Positions 17,784 through 26,135 of a stretch of 64,000 nucleotides of DNA are shown here, piece by piece; the stretch's first letter is position 1; each line of letters opens with the position of its first letter. This DNA comes from Pseudooceanicola marinus (GTDB taxonomy: Bacteria > Pseudomonadota > Alphaproteobacteria > Rhodobacterales > Rhodobacteraceae). The translations under genes and the position numbers were made by a program. Under the pieces are notes generated by a model. The model saw nothing but the letters and a program-made list of their open reading frames with translations. It did not search any database and was not told the DNA's origin. The stretch covers positions 1 to 64,000 of the forward strand of contig NZ_JAIVMC010000012.1 of NCBI RefSeq assembly GCF_020177265.1. The letters run 5' to 3'.

Positions 17784-19129
17784 GCGCACCGCATCTTCTG
17801 GTCGGCAACATCTTCTTCGCCCCCTATACCTACGGCGGCGCCACGATCGTCGCCGAGGAGGTGGCGCGGCACCTGGCCCTGGATCACGGCTGGCAGGTCA
17901 GCGCGGTCTCCGCCGTCAGCCGCGCTGACCTGCCCGCCTATGCGCTGCGCAAGGTTCAGACGGGGCCAGTACCCAACTACCTGATCAACCTGCCCCCCGG
18001 GCGCGGCTACGCGGCGCATTACAGCAACCCCCAGGTGACCGAGGCGGTCAGCCGTCTGCTGCACAGCCTGGCGCCGGACCTGCTACACCTGCATTGCCTG
18101 CAGGAGCTGGGCAGCGGGCTGATCCGTGCCGGGCGGGAGGCAGGGGTGCCGGTCGTCGTCTCCACCCACGATTTCTGGTGGCTCTGCGAACGACAGTTCA
18201 TGATCCGCCCCGACGGGCGCTATTGCGGGCAATCCCCGGTGCGCATCGACGGCTGCCGGGGTTGTGTCGTCGACCATGACCGGGCGCGCACGCGCGCGCG
18301 CCACCTCGCAGGCGCCCTGGCGGAGGCGGACCTGGTCACCTACCCCTCCGCCTTCGCCCGCGACCTGTCGCGCGCCTCCGGCCTGGCCGCTCGGGCCGAT
18401 GCGGTCTGGCAGAACGGGGTCACGCTGCCGGGACCGGATTTCGCGGACCGTCAAGCGGCGCGGCGCGCGCGGGATCCGCGGCTGACCTTCGGCTTCTGCG
18501 GCGGCCCCTCGCAGCTGAAAGGCTGGCCGCTGATCCGGGAGGCCTTCGCCCCGCTGACGCGACAGGACTTCCGCGTGCGGCTGGTCGATGGCGCGCTGGA
18601 AGGCAGCTGGTGGCAGGACGTGCCGCTCGGGTCGCTGCCTGGGGACTGGCAGGTCCGGCCCCGCTACGCTCAGGCGGACATGGATGTCTTCTGGGCCGAG
18701 ATCGACGTGCTGCTTTTCCCGTCGCAGTGGAAGGAGACCTTCGGGCTTACGGTGCGGGAGGCCCTGGCGCGCGGCGTGCGGGTGATCCAGACGGATAGCG
18801 GCGGCACGGTGGAACATGCCGGACCGGACCGGGATCGCCTGATCCCGATCGGCGCCGGGGCCGAGGCGATGCGGCGGGAAATCCTGCATGCCCTCGACCG
18901 GGCGGACCGTCACGCCGAGCCGGTGCCCGTCACGGGCTTCGCCGCCCAGGCGGAGGCATTCGTCCAGCTGACCGCGCCGCTGATCGAACCACGGGAAACC
19001 TGGCCCAAGGACCAGTCACAGGAAACCAACCCCGCCGGCGACAAGGACCCGCTCGCACCGATCAGACCGTGCGCCGAGGAGCCCGTGGAGGAGATTGCAC
19101 CAGCAAACCACCAGGCGCGCCGCGCCTGA
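17780..19129 (+). CDS. Glycosyltransferase family 4
   Basis: 449 residues. The N-terminal domain contains PYTYGGATIVAEEVARHLA; in the middle is a HDFWWLC segment followed by a CxxxxRIDGCRGCV cysteine group, typical of a GT4 subgroup in surface-glycan loci; the donor domain shows FGFCGGPSQLKGW and FPSQWKETFGLTVREALARG, with the paired Glu motif. Its ATG overlaps the upstream stop (ATGA), so the two are co-translated. The C-terminal 50 residues are Pro/Glu-rich and probably disordered. Confidence 0.82.
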   Translation: MSAPHLLVGNIFFAPYTYGGATIVAEEVARHLALDHGWQVSAVSAVSRADLPAYALRKVQTGPVPNYLINLPPGRGYAAHYSNPQVTEAVSRLLHSLAPDLLHLHCLQELGSGLIRAGREAGVPVVVSTHDFWWLCERQFMIRPDGRYCGQSPVRIDGCRGCVVDHDRARTRARHLAGALAEADLVTYPSAFARDLSRASGLAARADAVWQNGVTLPGPDFADRQAARRARDPRLTFGFCGGPSQLKGWPLIREAFAPLTRQDFRVRLVDGALEGSWWQDVPLGSLPGDWQVRPRYAQADMDVFWAEIDVLLFPSQWKETFGLTVREALARGVRVIQTDSGGTVEHAGPDRDRLIPIGAGAEAMRREILHALDRADRHAEPVPVTGFAAQAEAFVQLTAPLIEPRETWPKDQSQETNPAGDKDPLAPIRPCAEEPVEEIAPANHQARRA

Positions 19130-19287
19130 GCAGTTGCTCTAATGGATGTGGCACCCGCAGCACGACAGCCTCTAGCGCCCAGTGCGGGGAGAGCGTCGCA
19201 GCTGTCCGCAACGCCAAACGGGACCACCGCCAGCCCCTCCGCCCGGCGTCCATCGCCCGGGACCCGTCGCTTTGGCCAGCGAAAGGC
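19130..19287. other. Convergent intergenic gap
   Basis: 158 bp between the glycosyltransferase and the convergent sulfotransferase. A short GAGCA-GT-TGCTC hairpin follows the glycosyltransferase stop; no other element seen. Confidence 0.4.
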
Positions 19288-20163
19288 CTACAGGCCCCAG
19301 CTTTCTGGCAGAACCAGCCCTTCGGCGCGCAATTCCTCCGCGATGCGCGCCACGTCCCGGGCCACCAGATCAGGAAAGAAGTCAGGCATCGGAAGCGCCG
19401 CCGAGGCATTGACCTGCCGGTCGATCAACGCCTCGGGATAGTCGACATGGGACAGGCCCAGGAAGGTCTCGATCCGGCGCAGGCTGGCGCGCGGGTCGGC
19501 GCGCATCTCCTCGTAGAACAGCGGCAGGAAACACTCCTCCGGCAGCCCCGCGCGCATCCGGCGCAGGGCGGCACCGTATTCGGCATTGGCCCAGATGAAA
19601 TCCTGCCGCAGGAAGCGGTCCACCTGCGCCGGGGACCAGGTCGCCAGCTGGTCCAGCTGTCCCGTCACCTGAAGGTGGAATTTCACGTGGCTCCACAGCC
19701 GTTTCACCGGGTCTCGCAGGGTGTAGATCACCCGCAACCGGCTGCAGTCGGCCCGGATGCGCGGCCAGGCCTCCGCCGGCAGATGCGCGTAGAGGTTGGA
19801 GAAATCACAGGCGTACCGCTCCCCCCGCGGACGGGTGAAGAGATTGCGATACCACAGGTCGTCGACGGGCCGCGACAGATAGGCCGCGACCCAGTGCAGG
19901 TTGAGCCGCACGCGGTCGGGATTGGCCCGCTCCGGATCGAAGCGGTCCAGGTAGCGGTCCTTCGCAAGGCGCAGGCGGTTGCGATCCGACAATTGGCGGC
20001 TGTCGACGTAGCGGTGGTAGAAGTAATGCAGCTCCTTCTCGGGGGAGAAATGCAGATCGGGGTGCTGTTCCAGCACCGAGAACAGCCAGGTGGTGCCGGC
20101 CTTCATCGCCCCCGCGCTGAGGAAGAGATCCCCGAAGAGAGACGGACGATCCGTTGCGCCCAT
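19288..20163 (-). CDS. PAPS-dependent sulfotransferase
   Basis: 291 residues. The 5'-phosphosulfate loop is AGAMKAGTTWLFSVLEQHP (about 17-35); the 3'-phosphate region is RLRVIYTLRDPVKRLWSHVKF (about 143-163, with the Arg and Ser that contact PAPS). It would sulfate a carbohydrate acceptor. Being convergent with glycosyltransferases suggests modification of the locally made polysaccharide. The SD AGGAGG lies just before ATG 20163 and overlaps an inverted repeat (20173-20190). Confidence 0.85.
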   Translation of the reverse strand: MGATDRPSLFGDLFLSAGAMKAGTTWLFSVLEQHPDLHFSPEKELHYFYHRYVDSRQLSDRNRLRLAKDRYLDRFDPERANPDRVRLNLHWVAAYLSRPVDDLWYRNLFTRPRGERYACDFSNLYAHLPAEAWPRIRADCSRLRVIYTLRDPVKRLWSHVKFHLQVTGQLDQLATWSPAQVDRFLRQDFIWANAEYGAALRRMRAGLPEECFLPLFYEEMRADPRASLRRIETFLGLSHVDYPEALIDRQVNASAALPMPDFFPDLVARDVARIAEELRAEGLVLPESWGL

Positions 20164-20172
20164 GGTAATCCT

Positions 20173-20190
20173 CCTGATCGTCAGATCAGG
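20173..20190 (-). promoter_or_regulatory. Inverted repeat overlapping the ribosome site of the sulfotransferase gene
   Basis: In the mRNA, CCTGATC-TGAC-GATCAGG can form a 7-bp stem whose 3' arm supplies the first bases of the AGGAGG Shine-Dalgarno, 10 bases before the ATG. It could hide the ribosome site or be a DNA operator; the stem is seen, the role inferred. Confidence 0.4.
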
Positions 20191-20254
20191 CCGGTCTAGG
20201 GGCGAAACCTGTAGATTCGTTTACCAGGCTCCCGGCCTCCGCCCGCCGGCGGGA

Positions 20255-22867
20255 TCAGAAGATGAAATCGCCCGCGTCCAGATCCTCGATCGCGACGCCC
20301 TGCAACAGGATCTGGTCGCCGTTGGCCCCGGCGATCAGAACCGCGCCGCCCACGTCGAAGGCATGATTGCGGATCAGGTCATCGAAATCCGTGATGGCCG
20401 TGACCTCGGACAGGTCGATCTTCTCGAAGTCGTTCAGCGCGTCGAAATCGGTGATCGTGTCGTCGCCGAACCCATCGGCGAAGACGAAGATATCCGCGTT
20501 GAAGTTGCCGCTGATCCGGTCATCCCCGGCGCCGCTGTCGATCCGGTCGAAGCCCGCGCCACCGGCCAGCTCGTCGTCCCCCGATCCACCGTAGAGCGTA
20601 TCGTCCCCGGCCCCGGCCCAGATCCGGTCCCCGCCGGTGCCACTGTAGAGCCGGTCATTGCCCTGCTCCCCGAAGAGCGCATCCGGCCCGTCCCCGCCAT
20701 AGGCCAGGTCATCTCCCGCGCCGGTGAACAGCCGGTCGAAGCCCGCATCACCATGCATCTCGTCATTGCCGATCCCGCCGTAGAGGTTATCGGCCTGGTT
20801 GCCCCCATAGAGCAGGTCATCCCCCGACCCGCCCTCCAGGTGGTCGAAGCCCCCGTCGCCAAAGAGCACATCCTGCCCGGCATCGCCGTACAGCCGGTCT
20901 TCATGGATGCCGCCGCGCAGCTGGTCATCATCCTCGCCCCCATAGAGCCGGTCGTTCTGGTCGCCACCGATCAGCCGGTCGGTGCCGCTGCCGCCATAGA
21001 GATGGTCCTGCCCCGCCTCCCCCAGCATCCGGTCGTCACCGGCGTCTCCGTAAAGCCGGTCGGCCTGGCCACCGCCGTTGATGAAATCGCCACCGTCGCC
21101 GCCATAGAGGGTGTCGAACCCCGCGTCGCCGGTCAGCAGGTCCATCCCCGTGCCGCCCTCCACCAGATCATTGCCGTTGCCCGCGTGGATCCGGTCATTG
21201 CCCGCATCTCCGAAGACCTTGTCGTCCCCGTCCCCGCCGTAAAGCTGATCCGCCGCCGCCAGCCCGCGGATCGTATCGTCGGCGCCGCCCCCCTGCAGCA
21301 GGTCGGCGGCCTCCGACCCTTCGAGCAACCGGCCCACCTCGCCCGGGACGTAGCTGTCCAGCGACAGGCGCGACAGCAGGTAGAGGGTGTCGGCGCCGAA
21401 ATCCGACGCCGAAAGAGGGGCGCCGTCGGCGCTGTGGACCTCGATCACCTCGTCGCCAATGTGGAACTCTCCGCCCCAGTCGCGGCTGACGAACAGAAGG
21501 CGCGAGATGTCGCTGTGATGGGTGATCCGGCTGAGGTCCAGCCGGTCGGTGCCGCGCTCGAAATCCGCGATCACGTCGGTTTCCCCGTCCAGCGACAGGG
21601 CGAAGACATCGGCGCCGGTATCACCTTGCAGCGTGTCGCGCCCCGCCCCGTCGACCAGGATGTCATCCCCGGCCCCGCCGCGCAGCAGGTCGTGACCCGC
21701 CCCCCCGGTCAGCGCGTCGTCCAGGGCACCGCCCTGCAGGGTGTCGTTGCCCGCCCCGCCGGCGCGGGCCTCTCCGGCTGACGACAGGTCCACCTCCGTC
21801 CGGGTGATGCCGGCCTCCCCCTCGCCCGCGGCGAAGATGGTCAGAACGTCGCCCGACACCGCGGTGGCGATGGCGCCCACGTTGGCCAGGCTGAGGTCGG
21901 TGCGATCCGCGATGGTGCCGTGATGGAACAGCTCGCCATTGGGCAGCAGCTCGAACAGGGTCACCCCGTCGTCGGCGCCACCCACCAGCACATAGGCCCG
22001 GCCGCCCACCTCGACCGTTTCCAGCGTGGTGATGTTCTGGAACCGGGTCGACAGGTCGTCGATCACATGGTCCGTCGGCGTCACGCTGCCATCCGCGCCC
22101 AGACGCATCACGGTGAGGGAGCTGGACCCGGCAGAGGCCACGACGAGCCAGCTTTCGCCCCCTGCGGTGACATCGGCCACCGCCGTCGGCGCGTCGATCC
22201 AGATGCCATTGTCGGCGCCGATGTCGGCTGTCCGGGTCAGCCCGCCGTCCGCCTCCACCCGGTAGACACTGACGGCATCCCCCGTGGCATAGGTGGCCAC
22301 GACGAACTCGGACCCGCCCGCGGAGGTCATCAACAGATCGCTTTCGGCATGCCCCAGCCCGGGTCCGCCGAACGCCACCTCGGTCACCTCGGCCCGGCCG
22401 GTGGTCAGGTCCAGCCGCACCAGTCCGCCGCCCGACAAGGCGCCATAGCCCCAGGATCCGCCGGCACCGTCGCTGCGCACCTCCAGCTCGGTCAGCTGAC
22501 CGAGGGACAGGCCATCACTGGCAAAATCCGTGCCCCAGGTCAGGGTGCCATTCTCCTGCCGCTGCCAGGTCTCGATCGTGTCCCCCGACAGGCCGATCGC
22601 GGCGGCCAGGGTCTTGCCGCCGACCTCGATCAGCTCCAGCTCCGGCACGGTCAATTGCAGACGATTTTCGCCGATTTCATCCGTTTCCAGCAGGCGCGCG
22701 CCGCCGTCGGTCAGGGCATAGCTGGCGATCCCCCCACCCGCCCGCGTGAGAGAGTAAAGCATCGTGCCCTGGCTGGTCTCATCCACCAGAAGATCGGTGA
22801 TCCCCCAGTCGAAGGCGTCCCCGGCGCCGGACAGCAAGCTGCTGTTCTGAAAGTGCAAAGTTCCCAT
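20255..22867 (-). CDS. RTX (hemolysin-type Ca-binding) secreted protein with propeller-like N-terminus
   Basis: 870 residues, no Sec signal. Residues 1-370 form repeating blade-like units (for example LETVEVGGRAYVLVGGADDGVTL), resembling beta-propellers. Two RTX blocks with GGxGxDxLxG nonapeptides follow (about 370-430 and 515-785). The C-terminus has FGDDTITDFDALNDFEKIDLS and ends in acidic/hydrophobic residues (DLDAGDFIF), the signature of type I secretion substrates in this family. Ca binding would fold it outside the cell. No ABC/MFP exporter genes are in the window. It diverges from the RTX protease, whose C-terminus is homologous. Confidence 0.85.
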   Translation of the reverse strand: MGTLHFQNSSLLSGAGDAFDWGITDLLVDETSQGTMLYSLTRAGGGIASYALTDGGARLLETDEIGENRLQLTVPELELIEVGGKTLAAAIGLSGDTIETWQRQENGTLTWGTDFASDGLSLGQLTELEVRSDGAGGSWGYGALSGGGLVRLDLTTGRAEVTEVAFGGPGLGHAESDLLMTSAGGSEFVVATYATGDAVSVYRVEADGGLTRTADIGADNGIWIDAPTAVADVTAGGESWLVVASAGSSSLTVMRLGADGSVTPTDHVIDDLSTRFQNITTLETVEVGGRAYVLVGGADDGVTLFELLPNGELFHHGTIADRTDLSLANVGAIATAVSGDVLTIFAAGEGEAGITRTEVDLSSAGEARAGGAGNDTLQGGALDDALTGGAGHDLLRGGAGDDILVDGAGRDTLQGDTGADVFALSLDGETDVIADFERGTDRLDLSRITHHSDISRLLFVSRDWGGEFHIGDEVIEVHSADGAPLSASDFGADTLYLLSRLSLDSYVPGEVGRLLEGSEAADLLQGGGADDTIRGLAAADQLYGGDGDDKVFGDAGNDRIHAGNGNDLVEGGTGMDLLTGDAGFDTLYGGDGGDFINGGGQADRLYGDAGDDRMLGEAGQDHLYGGSGTDRLIGGDQNDRLYGGEDDDQLRGGIHEDRLYGDAGQDVLFGDGGFDHLEGGSGDDLLYGGNQADNLYGGIGNDEMHGDAGFDRLFTGAGDDLAYGGDGPDALFGEQGNDRLYSGTGGDRIWAGAGDDTLYGGSGDDELAGGAGFDRIDSGAGDDRISGNFNADIFVFADGFGDDTITDFDALNDFEKIDLSEVTAITDFDDLIRNHAFDVGGAVLIAGANGDQILLQGVAIEDLDAGDFIF
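20510..21760 (-). repeat. RTX nonapeptide repeat coding blocks
   Basis: DNA repeats encoding GGxGxDxLYG-type units, at about 20510-21325 and 21610-21760. They are coding repeats, not CRISPR: spacing is 27/54 bp and the frame is kept. Confidence 0.8.
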
Positions 22868-23138
22868 CGTTCACCCCGACTGGGGCGCCGGAGGATCTGT
22901 TCCTTCGGCGGCCCGCTCTGACTCGCGGGGGAGAATGCGGGACCAGAACGCGAACGTGAGGCCGCCGAGGCGGCGAAATCTGGGCGCTTTGTCCGCCTTC
23001 ACCTCAAATGCGGCGGAAAGTTCCGGAAACCTTAACCAAGCCGCTAAAGGGCTGCATATCTCGCCCGGCGGGGTTAACCGTCGCGTTTACCAGGCTGGGC
23101 CTATCCCCGGGAAAACGCCCGGAGATCGGAGACCCCGC
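22868..23138. promoter_or_regulatory. Divergent promoter region of the two RTX genes
   Basis: 271 bp if the protease starts at 23139. It contains two TTAACC half-sites (23032-23037 and 23074-23079) resembling single CtrA half-boxes but without the exact N7 partner. A 13-base string CGTTTACCAGGCT (23084-23096) recurs at 20218-20230, upstream of the sulfotransferase. No clear sigma70 promoter could be assigned. Confidence 0.35.
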
Positions 23139-26135
23139 ATGCCCCTCATCGCCCCGTCGACCCAGCCGCAGCCTGCCCCGCCCCTAGCCCCGAAGGATAC
23201 CGGGCCCGACCATATCGGCCTCGAAGGCAACAGCCCCGCTACGCCGGGCACCCCGCTGGTCCCGCCGCAGCCGATGCCGGACGGGGCGAACCCGCTTTAC
23301 GGCGCGCAATGGCACTTTCAGCTGATCGGCGACATCGAGGATGTCTGGGACGATTACACCGGCGCCGGCGTGACCGTCGCGGTCTACGACGACGGGGTGG
23401 AGGGTGGTCACCCGGACCTGGCCGCGAACTACGACGCCGCGGCCGAACTGAACCTGGTGGACGCCACTCCCAACAGCAGCAGCGACGGACACGGCACCGC
23501 GGTGGCCGGCCTGATCGGTGCGGCCGACAATGATGTCGGCGGGGTGGGCGTGGCCCATGGCGCGACGCTGGTCGGGGTCGACTACCTCAACGATGCCTTC
23601 CAGCTCAGCTATTCGGACTACCTGGCGGTGCTGGAACAGGCCGCCCGATATGACGTGATCAACAACTCCTGGGGCAGCTTCCCGTCGTTCCAGGAATACA
23701 CCGACATCGGTGAACCCTCGCAGCAGGCGGGGCGCGAACGCGACGCCATCGAGACCGCCGTGACAGAGGGCCGAGGCGGGCTGGGCACGATCTTCCTAAA
23801 GGCCGCGGGCAACTATGCCAACGACAGCTCCGCCGAGAGCCTGGGCGTCTACGGCAACGCCCATGGCGACGGCCTGAACAACCTGCACGAGATCATCACG
23901 GTGGGGGCCACCGGATCGACGGGTTTCGTCGCCTCCTATTCCAACTGGGGGCACAGCCTGCTGATCGCCGCGCCGGCGGCGGCGGTGACGACGGACCGCA
24001 GCGGCGGCGCGGGCTACAGCGGGACCGAGTATACCACCGGCTTTGGCGGCACCTCGGCCGCCACGCCGGTCGTCTCCGGCGTGGTCGCCCTGATGCTGGA
24101 GGCCAATCCGGATCTTTACTGGCGAGACGTGCAGAGCATCCTGGCGGCCTCGGCGGCCCAGACCGGATCCAGCTACGGCGCCGGGGCCAGCGGCTATGAA
24201 CGTGGCGCCTGGGACGCCAATGGCGCGCTCACCTGGAACGGCGGCGGCATGACCTATGCCAGCAGCTATGGCTACGGCATGGTCGATGCCCATGCCGCGA
24301 CCCGCATGGCCGAGGTCTGGACCCGCATGCAACCGGACACGGCCGGCACCCTGGCTACGCGGACGGTGCAGAGCAGCGGCACCTACACGATCACCGACAA
24401 CACCACCACGGAGATCAGAATCGACACCGGCGATCCGACGCTGCGCATCGACCATCTCTACGTGACCATCGACTACGACCACAGCTGGGAAACCGACCTG
24501 ACCTTCGAACTGGTCTCGTCGGACGGTTGCGTGGTGCCGCTGAAGACGCGGGAGGGCGCCAGCTCCTACGACGACGACTGGACTTTCGGCGTCGCCTCGC
24601 TGCGCGGCATGACCGATAGCGGCACCTGGACCCTGCGGGTGACCGACTCGGCCGCGGCGGACAGCGGTCAGGTGAACGGGGTGACGCTGGACTTCGAGGG
24701 GCAGACCCTCGATGCCGACGACATCTACACCTTCACCGATGACTTCCGCGCATTGCGCGACGAGGAGGCGGCGCGCGGCCAGGTGACCGAGAGCAACGGT
24801 GGCACCGACTGGATCAACGCCGCCGCCCTGACCGGTCACGCCCGGATCAGCCTGCTGGACAACAGCGCCACCCTGCACGTCAATGGCGCCCTCTGGACCG
24901 ATTTCGACGGTCGGATCGAACATATCGCCGCGGGCGACGGCAACGATACCCTGGCGGGCAACGGCGCCGACAATCTGATTCTGGCCGGGCGCGGCAACGA
25001 CAACCTGCAGGGCGGCAGCGGCGACGACACGCTGGAAGGCGGCGCCGGCGAGGACGATCTGCTGGGTGAGGACGGGGCCGACCTGCTGCGCGGCGGCACC
25101 TGGGACGACCTGCTGTCCGGCGGCCGTCAGAATGACACGCTGCGCGCCGGGTCGGGCGACGACACGCTCTATGGCGGCTCGGGAGAGGACACCCTCAGCG
25201 GCAGTTTCGGGGACGACCTGGCCCATGGCGACGGCGGGGACGACCTGATTACCGCCGACGCGGGGTTCGACACGGTCTACGGCGGGGCCGGGCACGACCT
25301 GCTGAACGGCGGCAGCAATGCCGACGAGCTGCATGGCGACAGCGGCGACGACAGTCTGATCGGTGAACTGGGCCTGGATCACCTCTACGGCGGGGCCGGC
25401 AATGACCTGCTTTATGCGAATGCCGCGAACGATCTGCTCTATGGCGGCGCCGGCGCGGACACGCTGAATGGCGGCACGCAGGAGGATCGGCTTTACGGCG
25501 GCATCGGCAAGGACCGGCTACACGGCGAGGGCGGTTTCGACCGGCTTGAGGGGCACAGCGGCGACGACTGGCTCGACGGCGGCCGACAGGCCGACAACCT
25601 CTTCGGCGGAACCGGGGCCGATACCCTCTACGGCGGGCAGGGCCTTGACCGGCTGTTCGGCGGCGAGGACCGCGATCGACTCTACGGAGGAAGCGGCGAC
25701 GACGGGCTGTTCGGCGACGATGGTGACGACATCATGGGCGGCCAGGACGGCGACGACCGGCTGTTCGGTGGGCGGGGCAAGGATCTGATGTCTGGCGGGG
25801 CCGGCAACGACACCCTCTACGGCAATGCCGATTTCGACAGCCTGCTCGATTCCCCAGGCGACGATGTCTACTACGGCGGCTTCAATGCCGACACGTTTCA
25901 TTTCTATTCACACGCCGGGCAGGACACGATCGCCGATTTCGATGCGCTGAACGACCTGGAAAAGATCGTGTTCCAGCCCGGGACCAGCCCGATCACCGAC
26001 TATGATGACCTGATGGCCAACCACATAGAGGACCTCGGCGGGTCGGTTCGGATCCATAACGGAGGGGGCAATACGATCCTTCTTGCGGGTGTGACCTTCG
26101 CGGATCTGGACGAGGCGGATTTCGCCTTCTACTGA
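23139..26135 (+). CDS. Secreted subtilisin/kexin-like serine protease with P domain and RTX repeats
   Basis: 998 residues from the ATG at 23139 (GGAGA 7 bases ahead); an in-frame ATG at 22935 would add 68 residues of basic, unlike-family sequence. Peptidase S8 triad: Asp in VAVYDDGVEGGHPDL (about 85), His in SDGHGTAVAGL (about 120), Ser in GFGGTSAATPVVSG (about 310), with the oxyanion Asn in AAGNYAND. A proprotein-convertase P domain (about 415-535) and RTX repeats (about 600-905) follow, then the C-terminal secretion region DFDALNDLEKIVF. It is probably exported by a type I system as a Ca-dependent protease. Confidence 0.9.
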   Translation: MPLIAPSTQPQPAPPLAPKDTGPDHIGLEGNSPATPGTPLVPPQPMPDGANPLYGAQWHFQLIGDIEDVWDDYTGAGVTVAVYDDGVEGGHPDLAANYDAAAELNLVDATPNSSSDGHGTAVAGLIGAADNDVGGVGVAHGATLVGVDYLNDAFQLSYSDYLAVLEQAARYDVINNSWGSFPSFQEYTDIGEPSQQAGRERDAIETAVTEGRGGLGTIFLKAAGNYANDSSAESLGVYGNAHGDGLNNLHEIITVGATGSTGFVASYSNWGHSLLIAAPAAAVTTDRSGGAGYSGTEYTTGFGGTSAATPVVSGVVALMLEANPDLYWRDVQSILAASAAQTGSSYGAGASGYERGAWDANGALTWNGGGMTYASSYGYGMVDAHAATRMAEVWTRMQPDTAGTLATRTVQSSGTYTITDNTTTEIRIDTGDPTLRIDHLYVTIDYDHSWETDLTFELVSSDGCVVPLKTREGASSYDDDWTFGVASLRGMTDSGTWTLRVTDSAAADSGQVNGVTLDFEGQTLDADDIYTFTDDFRALRDEEAARGQVTESNGGTDWINAAALTGHARISLLDNSATLHVNGALWTDFDGRIEHIAAGDGNDTLAGNGADNLILAGRGNDNLQGGSGDDTLEGGAGEDDLLGEDGADLLRGGTWDDLLSGGRQNDTLRAGSGDDTLYGGSGEDTLSGSFGDDLAHGDGGDDLITADAGFDTVYGGAGHDLLNGGSNADELHGDSGDDSLIGELGLDHLYGGAGNDLLYANAANDLLYGGAGADTLNGGTQEDRLYGGIGKDRLHGEGGFDRLEGHSGDDWLDGGRQADNLFGGTGADTLYGGQGLDRLFGGEDRDRLYGGSGDDGLFGDDGDDIMGGQDGDDRLFGGRGKDLMSGGAGNDTLYGNADFDSLLDSPGDDVYYGGFNADTFHFYSHAGQDTIADFDALNDLEKIVFQPGTSPITDYDDLMANHIEDLGGSVRIHNGGGNTILLAGVTFADLDEADFAFY
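24941..25860 (+). repeat. RTX nonapeptide repeat coding block of the protease
   Basis: A run of about 900 bp of 27-bp-based coding repeats (GGxGxDxLYG and variants such as GGxDxDRLFG), all in frame. It should form a Ca-binding beta-roll. Confidence 0.8.

Noticed and set aside
23074-23090. Third CtrA box upstream of the RTX protease
   Set aside because: TTAACCGTCGCGTTTA has an 8-base spacer and an imperfect second half, so it was kept only as a half-site.
20510-25860. Regular repeats resembling a CRISPR array
   Set aside because: The repeats keep one reading frame, encode GGxGxDxLxG units and have no unique spacers or cas genes.
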